A program made the translations under genes and the position numbers. Under the pieces are notes generated by a model. That model had not been told where the DNA came from and ran no database searches. It saw only the letters and a program-made list of their open reading frames with translations. This document shows positions 8,602-17,151 of a stretch of 64,000 nucleotides of DNA, piece by piece. Origin of the DNA: Parathalassolituus penaei (lineage in GTDB: Bacteria; Pseudomonadota; Gammaproteobacteria; Pseudomonadales; Oceanobacteraceae). Location of the stretch: positions 62,327 to 126,326 of the forward strand of contig NZ_JAPNOA010000059.1 in assembly GCF_026626885.1 (NCBI RefSeq). Direction: 5' to 3'. Each line of letters begins with the position of its first letter. Positions within the stretch are counted from its first letter, which is position 1.

Positions 8602-9341
8602 GGAGCACGCATACCAGTACGCTCACACACCGTTGCCCACAACGCTTCATAGTTACGTGAAAGGGGTACGTATGGCTGACTGCAGACAATCGGCTCACGG
8701 TCTTCGAGCATACGTTCGGCACTGGCCGAGTGCGTAATCACGGTTGATAACAACTCCGGCATGGTCGGGGCGGTTTCCCGAACCCACTCAACATGCGCGG
8801 CCTTGCGGCGATCAATCAGGGTTACAAACGGCAACCACTGGCGCTTCTTAACCCAGTCGAGGTGCTCACGACACTGCTGGTACGCCCGGATCGACAGAAT
8901 CGACGGCTCAATAGGCACCAGCAAATAATCCACAGCCTGTAACACGCCCTCGATCTGCGGTGATAACATCGGCGGACAATCCAGAATCAGCAACTCGTAG
9001 TCTTCACCCAGACGGTCAATGGCCTCTTTCATTTGCAGCAACGCAGATTCGCGATCAACCACACTGTCGTTAAAGTGTCGCAGCGACAAATCCGCAGGTA
9101 AGACATCGAGGCGGTCATAACGACTGCGCTGGATATAACGGCCGATCGGTTTGCCGGCACTCCAGATCTTGTCCTGCTTGCGTTCGGCGTCAACGCCCAG
9201 AATCCAGCTGGCAGCCCCCTGGGGATCAAGATCCCATAACAGGGTGCGCATGCCTTCCCGAGCCGCCAGGGCGGCCAGGTTCACTGCACTGGTGGTTTTC
9301 CCCACCCCACCCTTCAACTGAAATGCCGCCATCGACTTCAC
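8583..9341 (-). CDS. Orphan ParA-family ATPase
   Basis: A 252-residue P-loop protein has the deviant Walker A motif KGGVGKTTSAVNLA near residue 9, the Walker A' DLDPQGAASW near 38 and the Walker B LLILDCPP near 118, the full ParA/Soj/MinD-like set. Such ATPases pattern DNA or protein complexes on the nucleoid. There is no parB gene next to it and no replication genes, so it is not the chromosomal Soj locus. Orphan ParAs often position other cargo such as chemoreceptors or polar complexes. Its 3' end overlaps the convergent hypothetical gene by 19 bp. The cargo is unknown. Confidence 0.88.
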   Translation of the reverse strand: MKSMAAFQLKGGVGKTTSAVNLAALAAREGMRTLLWDLDPQGAASWILGVDAERKQDKIWSAGKPIGRYIQRSRYDRLDVLPADLSLRHFNDSVVDRESALLQMKEAIDRLGEDYELLILDCPPMLSPQIEGVLQAVDYLLVPIEPSILSIRAYQQCREHLDWVKKRQWLPFVTLIDRRKAAHVEWVRETAPTMPELLSTVITHSASAERMLEDREPIVCSQPYVPLSRNYEALWATVCERTGMRAPQAERQ

Positions 9342-9396
9342 GCTTGTTGCTTCCTTCTCTTGTTAAACGCTGTTCTTTTCCATCAATACGACCGGA

Positions 9397-10029
9397 TCAG
9401 TCGTCAAACGTTACACCACATCCACCCAGACCACAGTAGCCCGCCGGATGTTTGGCCAGATATTGCTGGTGTTCTGCCTCGGCTGGGTAAAACTCCACAT
9501 CCAGCTGGATTTCAGTAGTGATTATGCCTCGACCGGCCGCCGTCAAACGTTGCTGATAGTGATCGCGACTGGTTTCCGCACGCGCCAGAGCATCTTCGGT
9601 GCGCACATAAATACCGGAGCGATACTGGGTACCCACATCGTTGCCCTGACGCATGCCCTGCGTAGGGTCGTGACGTTGCCAGAACACCACCAGCAATTCT
9701 TCGAGACTGATCACACCCGGCTCGTACCAGATACGAACCAGCTCGTTATGGCCGGTCAGACCGGTGCAGACTTCCTCATAAAACGGATTGGGGGTATAAC
9801 CGGCACCGTAACCCACGGCCGTCAGATAAACACCTGGCAACGACCAGAAGGCGCGTTCGGCCCCCCAGAAGCACCCCATACCGACCATGAGTTCCTCCAA
9901 CCCTTGCGGGCACGGACCGATCATGGCACGGCCATTTATATAATGATGACTGCTGGTTGGAATGGGTTGGGAACGTCCCGGCAGGGCATCATCCGGCTCG
10001 GGAAGTGAAACGGGTTTGGAAAACCACAT
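9397..10029 (-). CDS. msrA: Peptide-methionine (S)-S-oxide reductase MsrA
   Basis: The 210-residue protein aligns end to end with E. coli-type MsrA. The catalytic Cys is in [12 protein letters not shown] (about residue 53), the conserved [18 protein letters not shown] follows, and resolving cysteines lie in the C-terminal GYCGLGGCG. The N-terminal [11 protein letters not shown] segment is also typical of the long gammaproteobacterial form. It reduces the S epimer of methionine sulfoxide in proteins, recycled by thioredoxin. The gene is alone, divergent from the MBL hydrolase gene 45 bp away. Confidence 0.95.
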   Translation of the reverse strand: MWFSKPVSLPEPDDALPGRSQPIPTSSHHYINGRAMIGPCPQGLEELMVGMGCFWGAERAFWSLPGVYLTAVGYGAGYTPNPFYEEVCTGLTGHNELVRIWYEPGVISLEELLVVFWQRHDPTQGMRQGNDVGTQYRSGIYVRTEDALARAETSRDHYQQRLTAAGRGIITTEIQLDVEFYPAEAEHQQYLAKHPAGYCGLGGCGVTFDD

Positions 10030-10074
10030 GGTGATACCTCGATTTTCAATTGCCAGACCAAGAGCATAAGCAAT

Positions 10075-10806
10075 ATGACAGCACTATACCTGCACTTCCA
10101 TGGCACCGGCAGCGGCGGGCATCCGGCCATGGGCAGCGCCGCCGCCACTCTGGAGCGTAACGGCAAGCCATTACTGCTGATCGATTGCGGTCCGGGCACG
10201 CTGGTAAATTTTTACGAACGTTATCAACAACTGCCACCGGCGCTATTTGTCACTCACGGTCATATGGACCACATCGCCGATCTGGAAATCCTCAGCGTGC
10301 GAGCACATCTGACCAGGAGTGCTCCGATTCCGATGTTTGTGCCATTAAGTGTGATTCCAGTGTTGCATCAGCGTCTGGCCCAATACCCGGGAACCCTGGC
10401 GGAAGGCGGTCTCAATTTCTGGCAATCATTCCAGCTGATTCCGGTGGTCGACCGTTTCAGTTTCGCCGGGCTGGATTGGCGCACCTACCCTGCCCGCCAC
10501 CATGCGCCGGGCTCCTGTTATTCCTTGCATCTGCCGGGTAGCTTCTTTTATAGCGCCGATACGCGCCCGGTGCCGGAAGTATTACATCACTGCCTGACCG
10601 GTCAGGAGCTGGTATTTCACGATTGTGGCTTACACGCAAATCCGTCACACACCGGACTTGATGATCTGGCCCGCGAATACCAGCCAGACCTCTGCAAACG
10701 ATTGGTGCTCTACCACTACGCCAGCGCCGAGCACGGCCAGCAACTGGCTGCGGCCGGCTATCGAGTCGCTACTCCGGGCTCGGGATACCCGCTTGGCCAT
10801 GGCTGA
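10075..10806 (+). CDS. MBL-fold metallo-hydrolase (RNase Z-like)
   Basis: The 243-residue protein shows the metallo-beta-lactamase motif [14 protein letters not shown] (about 58-71), a later YSADTRP acidic ligand region, and [12 protein letters not shown] and LYHY segments as in the RNase Z/ElaC-like group. It should bind two zinc ions. Whether it acts on tRNA, cyclic nucleotides or another ester is not clear. At 243 residues it is shorter than RNase Z and lacks the exosite arm. The start lies near the divergent msrA start. The last codons overlap the methyltransferase start by 8 bp, so the two are translationally coupled. Confidence 0.82.
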   Translation: MTALYLHFHGTGSGGHPAMGSAAATLERNGKPLLLIDCGPGTLVNFYERYQQLPPALFVTHGHMDHIADLEILSVRAHLTRSAPIPMFVPLSVIPVLHQRLAQYPGTLAEGGLNFWQSFQLIPVVDRFSFAGLDWRTYPARHHAPGSCYSLHLPGSFFYSADTRPVPEVLHHCLTGQELVFHDCGLHANPSHTGLDDLAREYQPDLCKRLVLYHYASAEHGQQLAAAGYRVATPGSGYPLGHG

Positions 10807-11503
10807 GATTCACCCATCAGGCACACCAGCCCCACATCCGGGCCTGCAACGGTCACTCGACCGCATGCTGGCCAACGCCTGGCTAAAACCCTGGCGTCTA
10901 CCCGCATGTCTGCCGGCAGAATTACAGTTATGGCTGCTGGACCCGGACTGCCTGCAACGGCGTTTCAGCCCCGAAGAAGAACTGAGCATCCAGAATCATC
11001 CGGCCTATTGGGCGATTTGTTGGCCGGCCGGTCATGCACTGGCGGCATTTATTCTGGCCAATCCGCAGTATGTAGCGGGTAAACGGGTTTTGGACGTTGG
11101 CTGCGGTAGCGGCGTGGTGGCAATTGCCGCGGCGCTGGCAGGTGCACGGCAAGTAATCGCCAGTGATCTCGATAGCGACGCCTTGCTGGCAACCCAGGCT
11201 AACGCCGCGCTGAATGGCGTCGAACTGATCAGCTGTGGGGATTTTAATGACGCCGGAGACGTCGACCTGCTGCTGGCGGCTGACCTGCTGTACGACCACA
11301 ACAATCTGTTCATGCTCGACCGTTTTCGCGAAGTAGCCAGCAACGTGCTGGTCGCCGAATCACGCCAGCGTCTCTGGCAGCATCCGCATTACCACGACCT
11401 GCCATCGCTGAACGCCAGCACCGAGCCGGATATTGGCCTCGCCGATGAGTATCAACAGGTTCGTATCAGCCAAGCCTGCGGAATAATACCCATAAACGGA
11501 TAA
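10799..11503 (+). CDS. Class I SAM-dependent methyltransferase, paralogue of the gene at 3963
   Basis: Starting at the ATG at 10799, which overlaps the upstream stop, the product is 234 residues. It has motif I VLDVGCGSGVVAIAAA, ASDLDSDALLA and LAADLLYD, plus the AYWAICWPAGHALAAFIL segment. These match the 3963-4637 protein position by position over about 100 residues, so the two are paralogues within 7 kb. It belongs to the ETFB-lysine/PrmA-like protein methyltransferase group. Coupling to an MBL hydrolase gene gives no direct clue to substrate. A longer frame starting upstream lies inside the MBL gene and is rejected. Confidence 0.82.
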   Translation: MAEIHPSGTPAPHPGLQRSLDRMLANAWLKPWRLPACLPAELQLWLLDPDCLQRRFSPEEELSIQNHPAYWAICWPAGHALAAFILANPQYVAGKRVLDVGCGSGVVAIAAALAGARQVIASDLDSDALLATQANAALNGVELISCGDFNDAGDVDLLLAADLLYDHNNLFMLDRFREVASNVLVAESRQRLWQHPHYHDLPSLNASTEPDIGLADEYQQVRISQACGIIPING

Positions 11504-11572
11504 CCTGCTGGTCAGGCCCGGAGCTGGCCATTACACTCTACGACCATTTTAATGACCCGGGGTCAGTCAGGA

Positions 11573-13507
11573 ATGCTTGATAAAAACGCGTTGTCTCAAC
11601 TGCAATCTCTCAAACAGGAAATCCAGAACAGCATTCCACGCTTTGAGGGCAAGGTACGCGCCAGTGGTGGGCGTTTCGGATTTGTAGTGACCGATGATAA
11701 CCAGCAGTTTTATCTGTCTGCGGATGAAATGGAAAAAGTGCTGCCGGGCGACCGTGTTGCGGTGCGCATCGAAACCAATGCCGACGACAAACAACAGGCC
11801 ATTATCGAGCAGCTGATCTCCAGCGATCTCAAGGAATTCTGTGGCAGCTACCTGATCAAAGGCAAAGGCCACTTTGTGCAACCCGACCACCCTGCCCTCA
11901 ATCGCTGGATTTTTATTCCGCCGAAGGCTCGTCTGCAATGTAAGGAAGGTGACCTGGTACGTGCACGCCTGACCCAGCACCCATGGCCGGAAGGCAAGGC
12001 TCAGGCCAGCATTGAAGAACAAATTGGCACCAGCGCCGACAACGGTGTCGAAGCCCGTTACATGTGTCAGAAGTGGCAGATTCCACAAGCCTTCAGTGAA
12101 GCCAGCCTGCAGCAAGCTGCTGAACTGGCACAACAAGGGCTGGAAAATTGCCTGTCTGAGCGCGTCGACCTGACCTCAGTGCCATTTATTACCATCGACT
12201 CCGCCACCTCCCGCGATCTCGATGACGCCCTGTATGCCGAAGCCGATGCGGATGGCTGGTTACTGCGAGTTGCCATTGCCGACCCGGCAGCCCTGATTGC
12301 ACCGGGCAGCGCCCTCGATCAGGAAGCCCGTCTGCGCACCACGTCGGCGTATTTCGCCAATCTGGTGGTGCCTATGCTGCCAGCCGAAGTGTCAGAACAA
12401 CTGGCATCGCTGCTGCCTGGTCAGGACCGCCCGGCGCTGGTTGCCGATATCCGTGTCAGCACGGCTGGCGAAGCCACACTGCAAACCCTGCAACGTGCCC
12501 GTATTCGCAGCCATGCCAAACTGAGCTACAGCCAGGTCGCCGAATTCCTCGCCAATCCGGCTGAGGGTGAAATAGCCGCAGAATTACAAACCATGCTGGC
12601 GACCCTCGGAGCTTGCGCCAGTCAGCTCGGACAATATCGCCGCCAGCACTTCCTCGCGATGGATGAACGTCCGGATTACCGCCTGATGCTGGATGAAAAT
12701 GGCAAGGTGCGAGAAATCCTGCGAGTCGACCGTAACGATGCCCAGAAGCTGGTCGAAGAATGCATGCTGGTATGCAACCGCCTGAGCGCTGACTTTATGG
12801 CCAGCCGTGGCGCCGGTATATATATCGAACACGCCGGTGTGCGCAGCGAACGTCTCGGCGACGTCATGAGCCTGCTGCGGGACGAGCTGCAAATGCACTC
12901 GCGTCCAAAACTGCGCACCGTTGAAGAGTACCGCGAAGCCATTCGTATGGCAGAAAACGCCAACAGCCAACTGCCATTACGCGACATCATCACACGTCAG
13001 CTGGAACGTAGTTATCTGACAACAACTGCCAATCCGCACTTTGGTTTGGGATTTGAACACTACACCACTATGACCTCACCGCTGCGCAAATATAACGACC
13101 TGCTAGCTCACCGCCTGCTGAACCGTTTGCTTGCCAATGAAGAGGCGCAGGTGCCTACCGAGCAGGAACTGGATGCCATCCAGGACCAGCAAAGCCGTGT
13201 ACGCGCCGCAGCCAACCAGGCTGACAGCTGGATGAAACTGGGCTGGTTCGCCCAGCAAGACCGCAAGGCCATCTGGCCTGCCCTCATTACCCAGGCCAAT
13301 GCCAACAGTATTACTGTGCGTATTGATGCATTTGGTATTGATGGCCAGATTGATCGCCGCAAAGCCGGTAATGGCTGGGTGTTTGACAGTAAAACACTCA
13401 GTCACCGTAATGGTGAACAGGTTCTCGGTATTGGTCAGAGCGTTAATGTGCGAATTCAGGATATCCAGCCTATTGCACGGGAACTGCGTTTCCAGCTGGC
13501 GGAATAA
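11573..13507 (+). CDS. rnb: Exoribonuclease II (RNase II/RNB family)
   Basis: From the ATG at 11573 the protein is 644 residues, the usual RNase II length. Another in-frame ATG at 11552 adds seven residues without a ribosome site. Domains in order are N-terminal cold-shock-like OB folds (about 1-170), the RNB catalytic domain with TIDSATSRDLDDAL near 209 holding the Mg-binding aspartates, and a C-terminal S1 domain. The HYTTMTSPLRKYNDLLAHR motif is also diagnostic. It degrades single-stranded RNA 3' to 5' during mRNA turnover. A shared bidirectional terminator follows it. Confidence 0.92.
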   Translation: MLDKNALSQLQSLKQEIQNSIPRFEGKVRASGGRFGFVVTDDNQQFYLSADEMEKVLPGDRVAVRIETNADDKQQAIIEQLISSDLKEFCGSYLIKGKGHFVQPDHPALNRWIFIPPKARLQCKEGDLVRARLTQHPWPEGKAQASIEEQIGTSADNGVEARYMCQKWQIPQAFSEASLQQAAELAQQGLENCLSERVDLTSVPFITIDSATSRDLDDALYAEADADGWLLRVAIADPAALIAPGSALDQEARLRTTSAYFANLVVPMLPAEVSEQLASLLPGQDRPALVADIRVSTAGEATLQTLQRARIRSHAKLSYSQVAEFLANPAEGEIAAELQTMLATLGACASQLGQYRRQHFLAMDERPDYRLMLDENGKVREILRVDRNDAQKLVEECMLVCNRLSADFMASRGAGIYIEHAGVRSERLGDVMSLLRDELQMHSRPKLRTVEEYREAIRMAENANSQLPLRDIITRQLERSYLTTTANPHFGLGFEHYTTMTSPLRKYNDLLAHRLLNRLLANEEAQVPTEQELDAIQDQQSRVRAAANQADSWMKLGWFAQQDRKAIWPALITQANANSITVRIDAFGIDGQIDRRKAGNGWVFDSKTLSHRNGEQVLGIGQSVNVRIQDIQPIARELRFQLAE

Positions 13508-13653
13508 TGTCGGCATAAATCAACGCTGACGTTATTTTCTGTAACATGACGATCCTGACAAATGTTACCGAGTGTTGCCCGGTTCATATCAAATGGAACG
13601 GGTAAACATAACCATAAAGATGGTTCTTATAACAAACAGCAACAGATTTGTAT

Positions 13654-13688
13654 AAAAAAACGGCAACCAGAGGGTTGCCGTTTTTTTT
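13654..13688. terminator. Bidirectional intrinsic terminator
   Basis: Arms CGGCAACC and GGTTGCCG around AGAG are flanked by seven A on the left and eight T on the right. It works on both strands and separates rnb from the convergent MvaT-like gene. Confidence 0.93.
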
Positions 13689-13732
13689 GAGACTTGCCGA
13701 TCTGATCGTTTAAAGATCAAACCCTGTCGCAA

Positions 13733-14188
13733 TTACTCTTTCCAGGTACGAACTGTTTCGAAACCGTATTCAGCGATCCACTGATCGAGCTGACGTGGGT
13801 TACGCTTGATCTTTTCAACTTTCTCCTGAGTAGCCGGATTACGGTATACGCCTACAGCCAGTTTCGGTTTTGGCAAGGTGCTTTTCTTTTCACGCTTGCC
13901 ACCACGAGCCTGAGCGCGGTCGAAATGCTTTTTCAGGTTGTTATAAATGCTGGACGGGCTTTCCTGACGGGACATTTCAACCAGCCAGGCTTCGATCTGT
14001 TCGGAGCGGGAAACATACAGTTCCGCTTCGGTCAGGCTATTCTGGTTGCACAGACGCTTGATCGCCAGATCGAATTCTTTCAGACCTTCCAGTTTCTTTT
14101 CGTGGTCTTTTTTCAGCTGCTCCAGCTCAAGGATACGTTGCTGGTGTTGCTGAATTTGTTTATCGATATCTTGGTCCAGGATGCTCAC
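13733..14188 (-). CDS. MvaT/MvaU-type H-NS family silencer
   Basis: A 151-residue protein has an N-terminal coiled coil (about 5-50) for oligomerisation, a basic linker (RGGKREKKS) and a C-terminal DNA-binding domain VGVYRNPATQEKVEKIKRNP ending QLDQWIAEYGFETVRTW. That ending matches the C-terminus of Pseudomonas MvaT/MvaU. Such proteins bind AT-rich, horizontally acquired DNA in the minor groove and silence it. The body is longer than MvaT because of extra sequence between coiled coil and linker. It is a monocistronic gene ending at the shared terminator and starting 334 bp from feoA. Confidence 0.82.
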   Translation of the reverse strand: MSILDQDIDKQIQQHQQRILELEQLKKDHEKKLEGLKEFDLAIKRLCNQNSLTEAELYVSRSEQIEAWLVEMSRQESPSSIYNNLKKHFDRAQARGGKREKKSTLPKPKLAVGVYRNPATQEKVEKIKRNPRQLDQWIAEYGFETVRTWKE

Positions 14189-14471
14189 GTTTTACCTCTG
14201 CAAAGGCTGACAGAATAAATAGCTTCAGATGGAGAAGCACTACAACGCAGGTTACCGGGAACTTTTCACCATACGGTATGTCGTGCTTACTATCTATTCA
14301 GGTTAATTGATGTGGCAAGTATAGACTTACCCTGAGAAAAAAACTACAGACCATAATATACCGGCCGTATTATTTGTCCAACGCTCCATATGAATATAGC
14401 AGGCCATTTGTTGTGCACCGTTTTTTATCCGACATGACAGAAGAATGACAAGGATCACTTGCTTGCTTAAA

Positions 14472-14486
14472 TGATAAACATTATCA
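14472..14486. promoter_or_regulatory. Fur box upstream of feoAB
   Basis: The 15-bp site TGATAAACATTATCA has nearly perfect 7-1-7 symmetry and matches the Fur consensus TGATAATnATTATCA at all but one half-site position. It lies 36 bp before the feoA start, where bound Fur-Fe would block transcription. The rest of the 334-bp gap from the MvaT-like gene (14189-14522) is AT-rich promoter-like DNA with no small gene I can support. Confidence 0.85.
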
Positions 14487-14522
14487 TCTGATCGTTATCC
14501 TCTAACTGGACCCAAACCATCC

Positions 14523-14762
14523 ATGCAGACAACCACCCTGGATCAGGTTGCCGTCGGGCAACAAGCTCGCATTACCGGGTTTTCGGCGACTGAATCGCAT
14601 TTTCGCCGCAAGTTACTGGCTCTCGGAGTGATTCCGGGCGTGGTGGTTGAAGTCCGCCGACTGGCACCTCTGGGAGATCCCATGCAAATCCAGATGCGGG
14701 GCGCCTCTGTGAGCCTACGCAAGCAGGAAGCCGCTACTCTCCACGTGGAGGTATTGGCGTGA
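14523..14762 (+). CDS. feoA: Ferrous iron transport protein A
   Basis: A 79-residue SH3-like protein has the FeoA layout: GQQARITGFSATESHFRRKLLALGVIPG in the first half and LGDPMQIQMRGASVSLRKQEA in the second. FeoA is a small cytosolic partner required for ferrous iron uptake by FeoB. It overlaps feoB by 4 bp (GTGA), so translation is coupled. A Fur box immediately upstream indicates iron repression. No feoC gene follows feoB in this window. Confidence 0.93.
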   Translation: MQTTTLDQVAVGQQARITGFSATESHFRRKLLALGVIPGVVVEVRRLAPLGDPMQIQMRGASVSLRKQEAATLHVEVLA

Positions 14763-17053
14763 AGGAATGTATTATCGGCCTGATCGGTAACCCGAATTGC
14801 GGTAAAACCACCCTGTTTAACCAACTGACTGGCGCTCGCCAGAAGGTGGGGAACTGGCCTGGCGTTACCGTGGAACGAAAGGAAGGCGTGCTCAATCTGC
14901 GTGGAACACCCCACAAGTTGATTGACCTACCGGGAACTTATGCCCTCGACAGCCAGAATGACGATTTGTCGATGGATGAGAAAATTGCCCGCGAATTCGC
15001 TCTCTCCGGTGAAGCCGATGTCATCATTAATATCCTCGATGGCAGCAACCTCGAACGAAACCTGTTTCTCAGTTCACAGTTACTCGATATGGGTGTGCCG
15101 ATCGTTTGTGCCGTCAATATGCTCGATGTTGCCGAACGTGAAGGAATTCATGTTGATACCCAACAACTCTCCAATCTTCTTGGTGTACCGGTAGTGCCTA
15201 TTGTGGCGGCAGCCGGTACTGGTATTGAAGAATTATGTCGAGTACTGGCACACCAGCTCGAACATCCGGCAGTTGCCACCCCTATGTGGAAACCGGAAGA
15301 CGACATTCACATCGCTACCGAACAATTACTGGCCTATTGTGGCAATAACATTCCCAATATTCGCTGGACGGCAAGCCGTGCTCTCGAAGGTGATGACAGC
15401 GCATTCATGCAAATGGGGGCTGAATATCGGGCAGCAGCTCGCTCTAAAGCCTCACAATTGTCACGCGACCTTGAACAACAACATAATCAGCCGATTGATG
15501 TCCTGATTGCCAATGGTCGTTATCGTTGTATTCAGAAAGTACTGCAACAAGCCATTACCCGCTCACAAAATGAACGTACATTGAGTGAGCGTATTGATGA
15601 CTGGGTCCTGAATCGCTGGCTTGGCATTCCCTTTTTCCTGTTGATCATGTATCTGATGTTCACATTTGCCATCAACTTCGGCGGTGCATTTATCGATTTC
15701 TTCGATATCTCATTTAACGCCGTATTTGTTGAAGGTACCCGCCATCTGCTGCAAGCCGTCAACTCACCCGAATGGCTCATTACCCTGCTGGCCGACGGTC
15801 TGGGTGGTGGTGTCCAGCTGGTCGCGACCTTTATTCCGGTCATTGGTGGCCTGTATCTGTTTCTGTCGATTATTGAAGACTCAGGTTATATGGCCCGGGC
15901 GGCTTTCGTAATGGATCGTCTGATGCGAGCCGTCGGATTGCCGGGTAAATCCTTTGTACCATTGATTGTCGGTTTTGGTTGTAACGTTCCAGCGGTAATG
16001 GCAGCACGTACCATGGATACCCATAAAGACCGCCTGCTCACCATATCCATGGCACCCTTTATGTCATGCGGTGCACGCTTGTCGGTATTTGCACTGTTTG
16101 CAGCAGCGTTTTTCAGTGATGGCGGCGCACTGATGGTGTTTTCACTGTATTTGCTCGGCATCCTGATGGCTCTGGTAACGGGCCTGGCCCTCAAGAACAC
16201 CCTGTTCAAGCCGGAATTGACACCGTTTGTGATGGAGCTGCCGGCGTACCATATTCCAACCGTCAAAGGCATTCTGATCAAAACCTGGGAACGCCTGCAG
16301 AGTTTCTCGCTGCGCGCCGGTAAAACCATCATTGTGGTGGTAACCATCCTGAGCTTCCTCAACTCGTTTGGTACTGACGGCTCGTTCGGCAACGAAAACA
16401 ATGACAAGTCAGTACTGTCGAGCATTGCCCGTGTCGCCACTCCGCTGCTCGGACCTTTGGGCGTCAAGGAAGATAACTGGCCAGCCACCGTGGGTATCAT
16501 CACCGGTATTTTCGCCAAGGAAGCTGTGGTGGGTACACTGGATGCTCTTTACAGCCCGGAGCCAGCGGAAGATGCTGAATACGATCTGTTTGGCAGTCTG
16601 CTGGAAGCAGCCGCGACGATTCCGACCAACGTGATGGATGTAGCCAATAACCTGCTCGACCCTCTGGGCCTGAGTCTGGTCGGCTCCAATCAGGAAGAAG
16701 AACAGGGAGTACACGGCAGTACCTTCTCGGTGATGGAAAACCTGTTTGGTAGCAAACTGGCAGCGTTCTCTTACCTGGTGTTTGTACTGCTTTACACCCC
16801 TTGTGTTGCCACTCTGGGTGCAATGACCCGTGAAGCAGGTCTGCGCTGGATGTTGTTTGTAGCAGGCTGGAGTACTGGGCTGGCGTACTGCTCGGCGGTA
16901 ATCGTATATCAACTCGGCAGCTTGCCTTCTCACCCGCTGTCATCACTGCTGTGGGTAATTGGTTGTGTCGTTTTTATTGGTGGCGTGCTGTTCAGCATTC
17001 GTTTTTATAGCCGCCAACGCGATGCTCGCCTGATCCCGATTACCCAGCTCTGA
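14759..17053 (+). CDS. feoB: Ferrous iron transporter B
   Basis: The 764-residue protein starts at a GTG with a GGAGG site. The N-terminal GTPase domain carries G1 GNPNCGKTTLFN, the switch region NWPGVTVERKEG, G3 DLPGTYAL and G4 NMLD, followed by the helical GDI-like domain. The membrane half (from about 290) contains the two Gate repeats with conserved Cys motifs GFGCNVPAVMAART and APFMSCGARLSVFALF. It imports Fe2+ across the inner membrane, powered or gated by nucleotide hydrolysis. It is second in the Fur-controlled feoAB operon and full length. Confidence 0.96.
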   Translation: MKECIIGLIGNPNCGKTTLFNQLTGARQKVGNWPGVTVERKEGVLNLRGTPHKLIDLPGTYALDSQNDDLSMDEKIAREFALSGEADVIINILDGSNLERNLFLSSQLLDMGVPIVCAVNMLDVAEREGIHVDTQQLSNLLGVPVVPIVAAAGTGIEELCRVLAHQLEHPAVATPMWKPEDDIHIATEQLLAYCGNNIPNIRWTASRALEGDDSAFMQMGAEYRAAARSKASQLSRDLEQQHNQPIDVLIANGRYRCIQKVLQQAITRSQNERTLSERIDDWVLNRWLGIPFFLLIMYLMFTFAINFGGAFIDFFDISFNAVFVEGTRHLLQAVNSPEWLITLLADGLGGGVQLVATFIPVIGGLYLFLSIIEDSGYMARAAFVMDRLMRAVGLPGKSFVPLIVGFGCNVPAVMAARTMDTHKDRLLTISMAPFMSCGARLSVFALFAAAFFSDGGALMVFSLYLLGILMALVTGLALKNTLFKPELTPFVMELPAYHIPTVKGILIKTWERLQSFSLRAGKTIIVVVTILSFLNSFGTDGSFGNENNDKSVLSSIARVATPLLGPLGVKEDNWPATVGIITGIFAKEAVVGTLDALYSPEPAEDAEYDLFGSLLEAAATIPTNVMDVANNLLDPLGLSLVGSNQEEEQGVHGSTFSVMENLFGSKLAAFSYLVFVLLYTPCVATLGAMTREAGLRWMLFVAGWSTGLAYCSAVIVYQLGSLPSHPLSSLLWVIGCVVFIGGVLFSIRFYSRQRDARLIPITQL

Positions 17054-17065
17054 CGTCCCGCCTGG

Positions 17066-17111
17066 GGCAGGCTGAATAACTCTTCGGCAGGCCGGTATTT
17101 GCCAGCCTGCC
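17066..17111 (+). promoter_or_regulatory. Competing hairpins between feoB and the transporter gene
   Basis: Two left arms, GGCAGGCTG (17066-17074) and GGCAGGC (17086-17092), can each pair with the same right arm GCCTGCC (17105-17111), so the two hairpins exclude one another. No T-run follows, so this is not a simple terminator. It could be an attenuating leader or a processed feo 3' end. Confidence 0.4.
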
Positions 17112-17129
17112 AATTCATTGGGTATAACT

Positions 17130-17151
17130 GACGTCCGCTCTGGAGGACGTC
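17130..17151 (+). promoter_or_regulatory. Hairpin that hides the ribosome site of the transporter gene
   Basis: Arms GACGTCC and GGACGTC pair across an 8-nt loop. The ribosome-binding GGAGG (17142-17146) falls in the loop and right arm, immediately before the ATG at 17152. Folding would block initiation, so translation may depend on coupling or an unfolding event. Confidence 0.45.
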
